Assembly (NCBI RefSeq): GCF_030730905.1
Contig: NZ_JAVAMP010000001.1
Span: 744,001 to 808,000, forward strand
Source of the DNA: Chengkuizengella axinellae
GTDB lineage: Bacteria; Bacillota; Bacilli; Paenibacillales; KCTC-33759
Reading direction: 5' to 3'
Length of the DNA stretch: 64,000 bases
Part shown: positions 53,542 to 63,953 of the stretch, one piece after another
How positions within the stretch are numbered: position 1 is the stretch's first letter
Layout of the letters: every line of letters begins with the position of its first letter
Program-made: the position numbers and the translations under genes
The notes under the pieces: model-generated
The model's input: the letters and a program-made list of their open reading frames with translations, nothing else
The model's database searches: none
Told to the model about the DNA's origin: nothing

Positions 53542-53761
53542 AAATAATAAGTGGATTGCAAACTTATTTGGACAATTACATTTTGGAAGAAATAAAAAAA
53601 AGATATATACAAATTATGATGCTTTAACTAAATCATGTACAGAATTGAAAGAGTTTGCAGTTGAGAAAGATCTATTTATTGCTCTTCCTTATGGAATAGG
53701 ATGTGGATTAGCTAACGGGGACTGGAACACGGTTGAGGAAATAATAGAGGAAGGTTTTTAA
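53531..53761 (+). pseudogene. Macro-domain protein, C-terminal remnant
   Basis: The plus frame from 53531 encodes WIANLFGQLHFGRNKKKIYTNYDALTKS, LKEFAVEKDLFIALPYGIGCGLANGDWNTVEEII (in parts), the end of an ADP-ribose-binding macro domain (phosphate-loop part IPYGIGCG-like). There is no start; it is fused to the PBP remnant by a deletion. Confidence 0.65.
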
Positions 53762-53958
53762 GATTTTAAAATCACTTTATATAAATTTGAAGGTTAAACT
53801 ATGATTTTAGTTCATGATTTAACATAATGAGCAACCTGTTCTCAATAGGAGTTTTCTAGTTGGATGGAAAACAACATGCTATTTTCCATTATTTTTACAT
53901 TTATTCGGTTGATTATCTACGATATGATAGTTTTATATGACAACAAGGAGATGACATC

Positions 53959-54882
53959 ATGAAAAAAAAGATTGTTACACTACTATCAGGAATTACATTA
54001 ATGGTTTCAATGGTTAGCACTTCATTCGGTAGTACATATACAGTTAAATCTGGAGATGTATTATGGAAAATAGCAGATCGCAATTCTCTAACAGTAAATG
54101 AATTGAAATCATTAAATAATCTATCATCCGATGAAATTTATCCAGGTCAATCATTAATCGTTTCAAACTCTACTACATACACAGTTAAGTCTGGAGATGT
54201 ATTATGGAAAATAGCAGACCGCTACTCTCTAACAGTAAATGAATTGAAAGCACTGAATAATCTATCTTCTGATTCAATATATCCAGGGCAATTGTTAATC
54301 GTTTCAAATGATGGAAATCAATATACAGTAAAAGCAAATGATACAATGTGGATTATATCTCAAAAATTAGGAGTAGGAATGGATTCTCTTATTGCTGCTA
54401 ATCCGCAGATTGCTAACCCGAATAGTTTAACGGCGGGTCAAGTCATTAATGTTCCTCAAGCAGGTAGTACAGCTGCTGTTACTAATGCTTCACCCTCAGG
54501 AGTACTGAGTTCGTATGAACAGCAAGTAGTAGATTTAACAAATGCGGAGCGTGCGAAATATGGACTTCCTGCTTTAAAAGTAGATGATAAATTAAGTGAG
54601 GTTGCACGTTTGAAATCAGTGGACATGCAATCTAGAAATTATTTTAGTCATACAAGCCCATCATATGGGTCTCCATTTGATATGATGAGAAGTTTTGGAG
54701 TATCCTATTCGTCGGCTGCTGAAAATATCGCTTATGGTCAAAAAACACCTCAAGAAGTAGTAAATGCTTGGATGAATAGTTCTGGACATAGAAAAAACAT
54801 TTTAAGTACTAGCTACACACACATTGGTGTTGGATACGTAGAGCAAGGGAATTTCTGGACTCAAATGTTTATTGGGAAATAA
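53959..54882 (+). CDS. Secreted LysM x3 + CAP (SCP) domain protein
   Basis: 307 residues. Signal peptide to about residue 27, LysM repeats at ~27-70, ~74-117 (nearly identical, YTVKSGDVLWKIADR) and ~121-165 (YTVKANDTMWIISQ), a short linker, then a CAP domain ~183-305 with FSHTSPSYGSPF, AENIAYG and SGHRKNIL. It resembles YkwD/SafA-type wall or spore-coat proteins. LysM binds peptidoglycan; the CAP function is unknown. RBS CAAGGAG. Confidence 0.9.
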   Translation: MKKKIVTLLSGITLMVSMVSTSFGSTYTVKSGDVLWKIADRNSLTVNELKSLNNLSSDEIYPGQSLIVSNSTTYTVKSGDVLWKIADRYSLTVNELKALNNLSSDSIYPGQLLIVSNDGNQYTVKANDTMWIISQKLGVGMDSLIAANPQIANPNSLTAGQVINVPQAGSTAAVTNASPSGVLSSYEQQVVDLTNAERAKYGLPALKVDDKLSEVARLKSVDMQSRNYFSHTSPSYGSPFDMMRSFGVSYSSAAENIAYGQKTPQEVVNAWMNSSGHRKNILSTSYTHIGVGYVEQGNFWTQMFIGK

Positions 54883-54895
54883 GAAAAATTCAAAT

Positions 54896-54941
54896 GGACT
54901 TCATTGATGTGCAAGCATGTTGATGGAGTTCTTTTTTTGCC
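54896..54941 (+). terminator. Terminator after the LysM/CAP gene
   Basis: GGACTTCATTGATG...CATGTTGATGGAGTTC stem with G-T pairs, followed by T7. Confidence 0.7.
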
Positions 54942-54978
54942 TGCTGAAGATTGAATTGACATTATCCCTTTTTATAGA

Positions 54979-55425
54979 TCATTCTTTCACATCTAAAATA
55001 ACATCCCCGTAAACTTCCTTATCTAAAATAATTTCATATCTCCATAATCCACTTAGTGGTAGTTCAAAACTAAAAGTAAATCGATTTAAGCTTAAATATC
55101 CAGAACTGGGCTCGGTTATAATTTCAGGAGGAAATGCTATAATCTGTTTTCCAGTTTCTTCATGATAGGCATAGATGGATAATTCTTTACCTTTATAAGT
55201 CTCAAACGATTCTGAAAAACTAATTACATATCCAAAAGATTTTCCGGCAACAAGTCCTGGATCAGGAAAGATAGTAAACAACACCTCACCATTTTCAATA
55301 TATTGATCTCTAGTCTTTGAATCTAATAAAACCTCAGAATTACTTTCTTCTGTTCCGGAACAAGATGTTATAGTAAAAATTGCAAATAAAAGAATAAAAG
55401 ATGATAACTTTATTGTTTTTTTCAT
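54979..55425 (-). CDS. Uncharacterised lipoprotein
   Basis: 148 residues from ATG 55425 (second of two adjacent ATGs, 6 nt after GGAGG). Lipobox TITSC. Mature part ~125 residues, beta-rich, with LSLNRFTFSFELPLSGLWRYEIILD, an immunoglobulin-like pattern. No family assigned. Confidence 0.65.
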   Translation of the reverse strand: MKKTIKLSSFILLFAIFTITSCSGTEESNSEVLLDSKTRDQYIENGEVLFTIFPDPGLVAGKSFGYVISFSESFETYKGKELSIYAYHEETGKQIIAFPPEIITEPSSGYLSLNRFTFSFELPLSGLWRYEIILDKEVYGDVILDVKE

Positions 55426-55592
55426 CATACACCTCCACACAATAGATAAAACCATAATATTACATTTAAGGTTCACTTGAATCTCCTATTCTAGCATTGA
55501 CTAAAAAATAATACCATTATATGATAGGTTGATATAAGCGCTCTTTATCGCTTTAAAACTTTTAAACAGAAGTACAATACGGGGGGAAAGAA

Positions 55593-56669
55593 ATGAAAAA
55601 AATCAGTTTAATTTTGATTGCAGTATTTATGGTTTTTGCATTAGCTGCGTGTGGAAACAATCCTAGTGATGATCAAGCAGAAAACAATGATTCTGCTAAC
55701 GGAGAAACAACTAGTGGGTCATCAAGTGAAGGAGAGGCTACTAGCAGCGAAGATGGAAAAGTAGTTAAAGTTGGCATTGCTCAATTAATAGAACATCCTT
55801 CGTTAGATCTAACGAGAGAAGGTTTTATCCAAGCTTTGGTTGATGCAGGATATGAAGATGGTGCAAATTTAGAAATAGATTATCAAAATGCACAAGGTGA
55901 GATGCCTAATAATACAACCATTGCTCAGAAATTTGAAGCTTCAGATAATGACATTATCCTAGCGATTACAACTCCAACTGCACAAGTTATGAAGCAAGAG
56001 GTTAAGGACATTCCTGTATTATTTACAGCTGTTACTGATCCGCTAGGAGCAGGTTTAGTAGATGAGTCTAATGCACCAGTAGGAAACGTAACTGGAATGT
56101 CGGATACACATCCATCTGGATTGGAAGAGTTAATGAACTTCATTGCAGAAGAATTCCCAGAAGTAAAAAGTTTAGGTGTTGTATATAACGCAGGGGAGCA
56201 AAATTCATCTGTATCTGTTGAACGAGCAAAAGCAAAAGCTGAGGAATTAGGAATAAGTATGGTAGAAGCGAATATTACAAATACAAGTGAGTTAAAACAA
56301 GCTACGGAATCTTTATTGGGTAAAGTAGATGCATTGTTTATTCCAAAGGACAATATGGTAGTATCAGGACTTCCTGCATTATTACAAGTTGCTAATGAAA
56401 ATGACCTGCCAGTATTTGCTAGTGAAAAAGATACAGTGGCTAGTGGTGCATTACTTTCCTTTAGTGTTGATTACTTTACAATCGGTTATGAAACAGGTGA
56501 AATGGCATTAGAAATCATAGATGGTGGTAAGTCACCAGAAGAATTAGAAATTCGCTATCCTGATAAATTAGACCTTGTAATCAATCTTAAAGCTGCTAAA
56601 GAACAAGGAGTTACTTTAAGCGAAGAACTACTGAATCAAGTGAAGGAAGAAAACAAGATTCAAGAATAA
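55593..56669 (+). CDS. ABC transporter substrate-binding lipoprotein (TrpX/ABC_sub_bind type)
   Basis: 358 residues. Lipobox ALAAC, a Ser/Glu-rich linker (~25-55), then the two-lobed domain VVKVGIAQLIEHPSLDLTREGF, LAITTPTAQVMKQEVKDIPVLFTAVTDPLGAGLV and LFIPKDNMVVSG (read in parts). These are hallmarks of PF04392, whose known members bind tryptophan or other hydrophobic amino acids. First gene of a three-gene import operon. RBS GGGGGG. Confidence 0.9.
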   Translation: MKKISLILIAVFMVFALAACGNNPSDDQAENNDSANGETTSGSSSEGEATSSEDGKVVKVGIAQLIEHPSLDLTREGFIQALVDAGYEDGANLEIDYQNAQGEMPNNTTIAQKFEASDNDIILAITTPTAQVMKQEVKDIPVLFTAVTDPLGAGLVDESNAPVGNVTGMSDTHPSGLEELMNFIAEEFPEVKSLGVVYNAGEQNSSVSVERAKAKAEELGISMVEANITNTSELKQATESLLGKVDALFIPKDNMVVSGLPALLQVANENDLPVFASEKDTVASGALLSFSVDYFTIGYETGEMALEIIDGGKSPEELEIRYPDKLDLVINLKAAKEQGVTLSEELLNQVKEENKIQE

Positions 56670-56726
56670 TTTTAATTGATGGATAGTGGGGGAGGGACCT
56701 CCACTATCGTCATTTAACTTATCGGG

Positions 56727-56772
56727 TATTAACAGCCCGTATTGCTTAACTTTACGGACTGTTAATACGGGA
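56727..56772 (+). other. Intercistronic hairpin in the ABC operon
   Basis: GTATTAACAGcCCGTA...TACGGaCTGTTAATAC, a 15-bp stem with one mismatch and no T-run, after a smaller stem GATAGTGG/CCACTATC at about 56683-56708. It probably protects the mRNA of the binding protein, which is needed in excess. Confidence 0.55.
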
Positions 56773-56808
56773 TGAAGTATGGATTAGAACTAGGGGGCTA
56801 ACAACATA

Positions 56809-57735
56809 ATGTATTTATTAAAGGCATTGGAAGGTTCAATTGAACTAGGTTTATTATATGTACTTATGGCACTTGGTGTATATATATCTTTTCGAATTTT
56901 AGATTTCCCTGATTTGACAGTTGACGGGAGTTTTACAACTGGAGCGGCAGTTTCTGCTGTGATGATTACTTATGGTTATGCTCCATTTATTGCAACTTTT
57001 TCTGGGTTTTTAGCTGGAGCGGCAGCTGGAACCATCACAGGTTTGCTTCATACAAAAGGGAAGATTAATAATTTGCTATCTGGAATCGTCATGATGATTG
57101 CTCTTTATTCTATTAATTTAAGAATAATGGGTAAACCTAATACACCTTTATTTGGGGAAAGTACGGTTTTTAGTGCTATTCCTGATGGATATTTTTTATT
57201 CATTGTCCCAATCGTCATTGTTATTTTCAAACTGATATTAGATGCATTCCTTCATACCGATATCGGTTTTGCATTGAGAGCTACAGGAGATAATCAGAGA
57301 ATGATTCGCAGTTTTGGTGTGAATACAGACTCCACTATTATTTTAGGTATTGCATTATCTAATGGTCTTGTGGCAATGTCAGGGGCTTTAGTTGCACAGT
57401 ATCAAGGGTTTGCTGATATTTCCATGGGTGTAGGAATGATTGTAATAGGATTAGCTTCAGTCATTATAGGAGAAGCCATTTTCGGACATAAAACAGTATT
57501 TAGAGCTACATTGGCTGTTTTATTAGGTGCCATTGTTTATCGAATGGTGATTGCTTCAGCTCTGCAGCTTAATATGAATGCGGAAGATTTAAAGTTAATT
57601 ACGGCACTCATTGTAGTTGCGGCCCTGATTTTACCAAAAATTCAAAAGAGTATTGGTCAAAAACGAAAAATGTTAGAAAGAATTAAAGAAGTGAATAGTA
57701 CAGTTGATAGTAAAGGGAGGGATATCAATGCTTGA
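56809..57735 (+). CDS. ABC transporter permease
   Basis: 308 residues, about eight or nine hydrophobic helices. BPD_transp_2 family (LIV-H/TrpY like): DFPDLTVDGSFTTGAAV near the N-terminus, FALRATGDNQRMIRSFGVN in the ATPase-contact loop. The membrane part of the importer. Overlaps the ATPase gene by 8 nt. Confidence 0.92.
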   Translation: MYLLKALEGSIELGLLYVLMALGVYISFRILDFPDLTVDGSFTTGAAVSAVMITYGYAPFIATFSGFLAGAAAGTITGLLHTKGKINNLLSGIVMMIALYSINLRIMGKPNTPLFGESTVFSAIPDGYFLFIVPIVIVIFKLILDAFLHTDIGFALRATGDNQRMIRSFGVNTDSTIILGIALSNGLVAMSGALVAQYQGFADISMGVGMIVIGLASVIIGEAIFGHKTVFRATLAVLLGAIVYRMVIASALQLNMNAEDLKLITALIVVAALILPKIQKSIGQKRKMLERIKEVNSTVDSKGRDINA

Positions 57736-58522
57736 GATTAATCATGTTACAAAGTTATTCAATGCAAATACGGTTGATGAAAAACTTGCTCTATCTAATG
57801 TGAATTTGAATCTCGCTCCTTCAGATTTTGTAACGGTGATTGGGAGTAATGGTGCTGGTAAATCTACCCTGATGAATATCATTTCAGGTGTATTAAAACC
57901 TGATGATGGAAATGTAAAAATTGATGGCGTTGTGGTAAACAAATTACACGAACATCAAAGAAGTAAATGGATTGCAAGAGTATTCCAAGATCCAATGGCA
58001 GGAACTTCACCAAATATGACGATAGCTGAGAATTTATCTATTGCATACTTGAGAGGTCATAAACGAACTTTGAAGCGGGGATTGAATAAAGAGAAAAAGT
58101 TGTATTTTAAAGAGCAGCTTGAGCGGTTAGGCATTGGATTAGAAAATCGTTTAAATGCGAATGTGGGATTGTTATCGGGTGGAGAAAGGCAGGCTTTAAG
58201 TTTGCTTATGGCTACTTTTACAAAGCCTAAAATATTATTGTTAGATGAACATACAGCGGCATTGGATCCCTCACGTGCAGAATTGATTTCTAATTTAACT
58301 GAAAAAGTAGTGAAAGAGTTTAATCTTACAACCTTAATGGTGACTCATAACATGGCTCAGGCAATCCAGTTAGGGAATCGCTTGATTATGATGGATAAAG
58401 GTCAAATTATAATGGATATCCCTCCGAGCAAAAAGAAGGGACTTACTGTAGAAGATTTGCTTCATGAATTTGCTGCTATAAAAGGTGAGGAATTAAACGA
58501 TGACCGTGTAGTACTTGGTTAA
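57728..58522 (+). CDS. ABC transporter ATP-binding protein
   Basis: 264 residues. Walker A GSNGAGKST, signature LSGGERQ, Walker B ILLLDEH, switch His in VTHNM. Energises the importer of the two preceding genes. ATG 57728 behind GGGAGGG, overlapping the permease end. Confidence 0.93.
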   Translation: MLEINHVTKLFNANTVDEKLALSNVNLNLAPSDFVTVIGSNGAGKSTLMNIISGVLKPDDGNVKIDGVVVNKLHEHQRSKWIARVFQDPMAGTSPNMTIAENLSIAYLRGHKRTLKRGLNKEKKLYFKEQLERLGIGLENRLNANVGLLSGGERQALSLLMATFTKPKILLLDEHTAALDPSRAELISNLTEKVVKEFNLTTLMVTHNMAQAIQLGNRLIMMDKGQIIMDIPPSKKKGLTVEDLLHEFAAIKGEELNDDRVVLG

Positions 58523-58548
58523 CAAGTGTTTCATACCAAATTATTTTC

Positions 58549-58584
58549 AGACCTCGATAATATACTTGTTGGGGTCTTTTTTTT
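58549..58584 (+). terminator. Terminator of the ABC operon
   Basis: AGACCtcgataatatacttgttggGGTCT followed by eight T's. Confidence 0.7.
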
Positions 58585-58740
58585 GATTTATAGAAAATGT
58601 ATAACTTCATTACATTACTTTCAGAATTGTACTCTTAAACTGTTCTTGTTATTCACTTTGAGGCATATGTTTTTTCTAGAATTCTGTAATAGAAGGTCAA
58701 AAATTGGAGAATGTATTTAAAGAATGGGTGGGAGATTGTG

Positions 58741-59721
58741 ATGAAAAAACCTTATGTATATATCACTAGAAATATTCCAGAAGAAGTGATTGCTCCTTTG
58801 AAAACGCTGGCTGAGATAAATGTGTGGGAAGGAGGAAACAAAAAGGTACCCGCGGATATTTTAAAAAGAGAAGCTGCTAAGAGCATAGCTCTTTTCACAA
58901 CATTAGATGACAATATAAATAAGTCATTGATCGAGAATTCTCCTAATCTAAAAGTTATCGCGAATATGGCAGTGGGTTACGACAATATAGATGTGTCTGC
59001 TGCTACAAAACATGGTGTTTTTATTTGTAATACACCTGGTATTCTAAGTGATACAACAGCGGATTTAGCGTTTGCTTTATTGATGTCTACAGCTAGAAGA
59101 ATCGTGGAAGGTAATCAATTTATTAAGGAGGGTTATTGGAAAGACTGGGGTCCTTTGCTTATGGTGGGTAGAGATATTCATCATAAAACTTTAGGTATCG
59201 TAGGAATGGGAAGAATCGGGGAAAAAGTAGCAAAAAGAGCAGCTGGATTTGATATGCAGGTGTTATATCACAATCGTTCAAGAAAAGAAGAGGTAGAGGA
59301 AACTTTAAATGTCACTTATTGTACTTTTGAAGAACTGTTGGAAAAATCAGATTTTGTTGTGAATTTACTCCCTCTAACAGAAGAAACAAAGAATAAATTT
59401 GATAGTACAGCCTTTTCAAAAATGAAAAATGAGGCCATTTTCATAAATGTAGGTAGAGGGTTAACTGTCGAAGAAGATGATTTATTAGATGCATTGAATA
59501 AAGGAGAAATTGCGGGGGCAGGGTTAGATGTGTTTAGACAAGAACCTATTTCAAATCAACATCCATTAATAAATTTAGATCAAGTTGTGGCCGTACCTCA
59601 TATTGGAAGCGCATCTATCGATACTAGATATGCTATGATGCGATTAGCGGTTCAAAATATTGTAAATGTTCTTCAAGGTAAGTACCCTGAAGCTTATGTG
59701 AATAAAGATGTGACAATATAG
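58741..59721 (+). CDS. D-2-hydroxyacid dehydrogenase (glyoxylate/hydroxypyruvate reductase-like)
   Basis: 326 residues. NAD(P) site GIVGMGRIG (~152-160). Catalytic Arg in VGRGLTV, Glu in DVFRQEP and His in VPHIGSAS. MAVGYDNIDVSAA and DTTADLAFALLMSTARR are typical of the GyaR/GhrB group, which reduces glyoxylate or hydroxypyruvate. The nearby glyoxylate shunt genes fit such a role. ATG 58741 follows GGGAG. Confidence 0.9.
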   Translation: MKKPYVYITRNIPEEVIAPLKTLAEINVWEGGNKKVPADILKREAAKSIALFTTLDDNINKSLIENSPNLKVIANMAVGYDNIDVSAATKHGVFICNTPGILSDTTADLAFALLMSTARRIVEGNQFIKEGYWKDWGPLLMVGRDIHHKTLGIVGMGRIGEKVAKRAAGFDMQVLYHNRSRKEEVEETLNVTYCTFEELLEKSDFVVNLLPLTEETKNKFDSTAFSKMKNEAIFINVGRGLTVEEDDLLDALNKGEIAGAGLDVFRQEPISNQHPLINLDQVVAVPHIGSASIDTRYAMMRLAVQNIVNVLQGKYPEAYVNKDVTI

Positions 59722-59868
59722 TTAAGTTACACTGTTTAAGCATGAATACATCTGTCTCATATTTTCCCTTCAACTAAAGCTCCTTCTCTACCTATGTCCG
59801 TGTATAGAAAAATTAAAGAGTCAATGAATTAAAAATGAAATAAAGGATCTTATCAGGAAAATCATGCT

Positions 59869-59902
59869 GTTATCTCCCCCTTGAATAATAGGGGGAGATA
59901 AC
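59869..59902. other. Perfect hairpin without T-run
   Basis: GTTATCTCCCCCT / AGGGGGAGATAAC around an 8-nt loop, in the 258-bp gap between convergent genes. May end or protect both transcripts. Confidence 0.6.
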
Positions 59903-59978
59903 ACATGTAGCTCGTGTTAATTGAATAATAAGATGATCCCTATGGGATACCAATGAACAATGTATATATAGCATTTTT

Positions 59979-60626
59979 TTATTTGTTTTCTGTTTTTTGA
60001 CCCTCTTCATAGGCTCTTTCAAAGCTTTCAATAACTAGACGATAATTTGGAACTAACTCAGAATATAGAGCTGCAAACTCAGCCGCATCTGGGCGATTCC
60101 AAGTTTTTTGGATTTCAGATACTAAAGCAACCGTATCAACAGGTATAGCTCCAGCTTGTACAACGCGAGCTAATGTGATGTCAGCAGCCACATTGCTTAC
60201 CGTTCCAGATGCATCTACGATGTTGTAAACTGTATAACCAGCTTCTAGTGCACTTAACGTAGGGAAAGCCATACAAACACTTGACCACGTCCCTGCAATA
60301 ATAAGTGTTTTTCTACCAGTAGCTTCTATAGTTTTCACAAAGTCTGGAGTATCCCACGCATTGATTTCTCCATTTCGTTGAATATGAGTTGAATTTGGCA
60401 GATTAGTAACTTCTGGAATAAGAGGTCCATTTGGTCCTTCTGGAACTGATGCTGTCGTAATTACTGGAATTTTTGCAATTTCAGCTAATTTGGCAAGAGC
60501 CTTGACATTTCTTCTAAGAGTTGGAACATCCAAATCCTTAACGGTTTGAAATAATCCGCTCTGGTGATCAATAAGAAGTAAAGCCGCATCAGTTGGATCG
60601 ATAAAAGTTGATTTTTGATTGTTCAT
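59979..60626 (-). CDS. Isochorismatase-family cysteine hydrolase (YcaC-like)
   Basis: 215 residues. Catalytic triad candidates D20 (LLLIDHQSGLF), a Lys/Trp region near ~85, and C118 (TWSSVCMAFP). Closest in pattern to YcaC-type hydrolases, whose substrate is unknown. RBS AGGAGG. Single gene. Confidence 0.9.
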   Translation of the reverse strand: MNNQKSTFIDPTDAALLLIDHQSGLFQTVKDLDVPTLRRNVKALAKLAEIAKIPVITTASVPEGPNGPLIPEVTNLPNSTHIQRNGEINAWDTPDFVKTIEATGRKTLIIAGTWSSVCMAFPTLSALEAGYTVYNIVDASGTVSNVAADITLARVVQAGAIPVDTVALVSEIQKTWNRPDAAEFAALYSELVPNYRLVIESFERAYEEGQKTENK

Positions 60627-60953
60627 TTTAATTTCCTCCTAAAGTATTAAAGTATGTTATGTTGCACATAATTTCTGAAATTATGCTTTGATAAATGAAT
60701 CTAGCATACATGCATTTAAAATCTTTTTGAAAAGAGACTGTCCCCTAACCTAAATTGAATTAGATTTTTATTTCTAGATATCTTTAATTAAATTATCCTA
60801 AAATTATATATCTTGAATTCAAGATAATTTTACAATATTATTTTTTTTGTGTCAATATTAAATTTTTTCGTTTTAATGAGAAGCTCTTTCTCCAACTTAT
60901 AAACAAAAAATTCAGATAATTTTTAAAAAAAAGGTTTTATTTTCAAAACATCT

Positions 60954-60993
60954 GTTATATAATACAACTAAATTTAATTAACTGTATTATAAC
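60954..60993. promoter_or_regulatory. Inverted repeat and -10 element upstream of aceB
   Basis: GTTATATAATACA...TGTATTATAAC, arms 16 nt apart, about 30 nt before the malate synthase start. The left arm contains TATAAT (60958-60963), so this could be a repressor site over the promoter. A weak -35 TTTTAT lies 17 nt upstream. The rest of 60630-60950 is AT-rich with no gene. Confidence 0.45.
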
Positions 60994-61023
60994 AATAAAA
61001 CATGAAAGGGTGAGTCACTAATC

Positions 61024-62616
61024 ATGGAAACTTTAGTTTCAGGACTTCAAATCCAAGGTTCAGTAGATGAAAAATTTGAAGAAATACTGACTGAAGATGC
61101 ACTATTATTTATTACAAATTTAGAAAGAAGATTTAGAAAATCAAGGAAGGAGCTGTTACACAACAGAACAATACGTCAACAAAAAATAGATAACGGTGAA
61201 ATGCCTGATTTTTTGGAGGAGACAGAACATATTCGAAAAGGAAATTGGACAATCGCACCGTTGCCACAGAATCTTCAAGACAGGAGAGTTGAAATCACTG
61301 GACCAGTCGATCGAAAAATGATCATCAATGCGTTGAATTCGGGTGCTCGTGTATTTATGGCCGATTTTGAAGATGCGAATTCACCAACCTTAAAAAATTG
61401 CATGGAGGGACAATTGAATCTTCGTGATGCGGTCAATAAAACGATCACCTTTAAAAATACGAATGGAAAAAAATACAGTTTGAAAAAGGATACAGCTGTT
61501 TTAGTTGTCCGACCAAGAGGATGGCATCTAGAGGAGAAACATATCACAGTAGATGGAGAGCCAATGTCTGCAAGTTTAGTTGATTTTGGACTGTATTTTT
61601 ACCACAATGCAAAAAAAAGTATTGAAAATGAAAGCGGTCCTTATTTTTATCTTCCTAAACTCGAAAGCCACCTTGAAGGAAGACTTTGGAATGACGTATT
61701 TGTCTTTGCTCAAAACGAGCTGGAAATTCCACAAGGTACAATCAAAGCAACAGTACTTATAGAAACCATATTAGCGGCTTTTGAGATGGATGAGATTTTA
61801 TACGAGTTAAAGGATCATTCAGCAGGACTGAATTGTGGAAGATGGGATTATATTTTCAGTTACATTAAAAAATTAAGAAACCACCAAGCCTTCATTTTAC
61901 CAGATCGTTCGGAAGTCACCATGACGGTTCCATTTATGAGGTCATACTCACTTTTAGCTATTCAAACCTGTCATCGCAGAAATGCACCTGCAATTGGAGG
62001 TATGGCGGCACAAATTCCGATCAAAAACAATCCAGAAGCAAATGAAGAAGCGTTTCGAAAAGTGAAGGCTGATAAAGAAAGAGAGGTTTTAGATGGACAC
62101 GATGGAACATGGGTTGCTCATCCTGGGTTAGTTCCAGTTGCATTAGAAATGTTTAATCAGCATATGCCGAATGCAAATCAAATCAATAGGAAAAGAAATG
62201 ATGTTTCTGTAAATGCAAAGGATTTGTTAGCTGTTCCAGAAGGAAAAATTACTGAAGCAGGCGTAAGAACGAACATCAATGTAGGCATTCAATATATTGA
62301 ATCATGGTTGTCTGGCCAGGGTGCAGCACCTATTCAAAATTTGATGGAGGATGCAGCAACTGCTGAGATCTCTCGAGCTCAGTTATGGCAATGGATTAGA
62401 CACCCAAAGGGAGTTCTAGATGATGGGAGAAAAGTAACTTTAGAATTAGTCCAGCAATTGCAAAAAGAAGAATTAGAGGAAATCAGAGCTGAGCGTGGAT
62501 CTGAAAGATTTGAAAATAGTTTGATAAAAAAAGCTGTACAGCTATTTAATAAATTAATTGAAAATAATGAATTTACTGACTTTTTAACACTGCCTGGTTA
62601 CAAAATTTTAAATTAA
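61024..62616 (+). CDS. aceB: Malate synthase A
   Basis: 530 residues. Condenses glyoxylate and acetyl-CoA to malate. Family landmarks: ADFEDANSPTLKN (Mg-binding Asp/Glu), VLIETILAAFEMDEILYEL, LNCGRWDYIFS, HDGTWVAHPGLVP and the end WQWIRHPKGV. Length normal for the A form. Followed after 60 nt by isocitrate lyase, i.e. the glyoxylate shunt operon for growth on acetate or fatty acids. Confidence 0.97.
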   Translation: METLVSGLQIQGSVDEKFEEILTEDALLFITNLERRFRKSRKELLHNRTIRQQKIDNGEMPDFLEETEHIRKGNWTIAPLPQNLQDRRVEITGPVDRKMIINALNSGARVFMADFEDANSPTLKNCMEGQLNLRDAVNKTITFKNTNGKKYSLKKDTAVLVVRPRGWHLEEKHITVDGEPMSASLVDFGLYFYHNAKKSIENESGPYFYLPKLESHLEGRLWNDVFVFAQNELEIPQGTIKATVLIETILAAFEMDEILYELKDHSAGLNCGRWDYIFSYIKKLRNHQAFILPDRSEVTMTVPFMRSYSLLAIQTCHRRNAPAIGGMAAQIPIKNNPEANEEAFRKVKADKEREVLDGHDGTWVAHPGLVPVALEMFNQHMPNANQINRKRNDVSVNAKDLLAVPEGKITEAGVRTNINVGIQYIESWLSGQGAAPIQNLMEDAATAEISRAQLWQWIRHPKGVLDDGRKVTLELVQQLQKEELEEIRAERGSERFENSLIKKAVQLFNKLIENNEFTDFLTLPGYKILN

Positions 62617-62675
62617 TGGAGGGTGTTCTAATCATCACCTATTGAACACGACCTAAAAAAATGGAGGAAAAGAAA

Positions 62676-63953
62676 ATGATGAAAAGAATTCAAAATTTAG
62701 AATTAAGTTGGCAAATCGACGAAAGATGGAATGAGATAGAACGTCCTTATTCAGCTGAAGAGGTCATCAAATTACGTGGTTCCATTGATGTTGAACATAC
62801 ACTTGCAAAAAAAGGATCTAAAAAATTATGGAAATTAATGCAGGAAGAAGATTATGTGAATGCATTAGGAGCATTAACAGGAAATCAAGCAGTTCAACAA
62901 GTAAAAGCAGGATTGAAGGCAATTTACTTAAGTGGATGGCAAGTTGCAGCAGACGCTAATCTTTCTGGACAAATGTATCCTGACCAAAGTCTGTATCCCG
63001 CAAATAGTGTACCTCATGTAGTAAAAAGAATAAATCAAGCTTTGCATAGAGCAGATCAAATAAGTCATTTGGAACAAGAGGAAAATGTGGATTGGTTTGC
63101 ACCTATTGTTGCTGATGCTGAAGCTGGATTTGGAGGTCAGTTAAATGTATTTGAACTAATGAAAGGGATGATTGAAGCTGGTGCAGCTGGTGTCCATTTT
63201 GAAGATCAGCTTTCATCAGAAAAAAAATGCGGTCATTTGGGAGGCAAGGTATTACTGCCAACACAAACTGCGGTACGTAATTTGGTTGCAGCTAGATTAG
63301 CAGCAGATGTAATGGGTGTTCCAACGGTATTGATTGCAAGAACAGATGCAGATGCAGCAGATATGATTACAAGTGATATTGATGAGGATGACAAACCGTT
63401 TTTAACTGGAGAACGAACTCCAGAAGGCTTCTTTAAAACAAAAGCTGGTTTGGATCAAGCGATTGCAAGAGGGCTTGCTTATGCACCTTATGCTGATCTC
63501 ATTTGGTGTGAAACTTCTACGCCAGACCTTGAACAGGCTAAACAATTTGCGGATGCTATTCATGAGAAATATCCAAATAAACTGCTGGCTTACAATTGTT
63601 CCCCTTCATTTAATTGGAAAGCTAAACTGGATGACACAACCATTGCAAAATTCCAACAAGAGCTAGGGAAAATGGGATATAAATTTCAATTTGTTACATT
63701 AGCAGGTTTCCATGCTTTAAATCACAGTATGTTTGAGCTAGCACGTGGATATAAAGAAAGAGGCATGGCAGCTTATTCTGAACTGCAGCAGGCAGAATTC
63801 GCTAATGAACCACATGGTTATACAGCAACAAAACATCAACGAGAAGTAGGTACAGGGTATTTTGATGAAGTTTCTCAAGTGATTTCTGGTGGCAAATCAT
63901 CAACTACAGCGCTTAAGGGGTCTACTGAAGAAGCTCAATTTCATAGTGCATAG
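62676..63953 (+). CDS. aceA: Isocitrate lyase
   Basis: 425 residues. Splits isocitrate into glyoxylate and succinate. Signature [11 protein letters not shown] with the catalytic Cys, also [29 protein letters not shown] and [14 protein letters not shown] 62676 chosen because GGAGG (within ATGGAGGAAAAG) lies 8 nt before it; ATG 62661 has no RBS. Second gene of the aceBA operon. Confidence 0.97.
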   Translation: MMKRIQNLELSWQIDERWNEIERPYSAEEVIKLRGSIDVEHTLAKKGSKKLWKLMQEEDYVNALGALTGNQAVQQVKAGLKAIYLSGWQVAADANLSGQMYPDQSLYPANSVPHVVKRINQALHRADQISHLEQEENVDWFAPIVADAEAGFGGQLNVFELMKGMIEAGAAGVHFEDQLSSEKKCGHLGGKVLLPTQTAVRNLVAARLAADVMGVPTVLIARTDADAADMITSDIDEDDKPFLTGERTPEGFFKTKAGLDQAIARGLAYAPYADLIWCETSTPDLEQAKQFADAIHEKYPNKLLAYNCSPSFNWKAKLDDTTIAKFQQELGKMGYKFQFVTLAGFHALNHSMFELARGYKERGMAAYSELQQAEFANEPHGYTATKHQREVGTGYFDEVSQVISGGKSSTTALKGSTEEAQFHSA

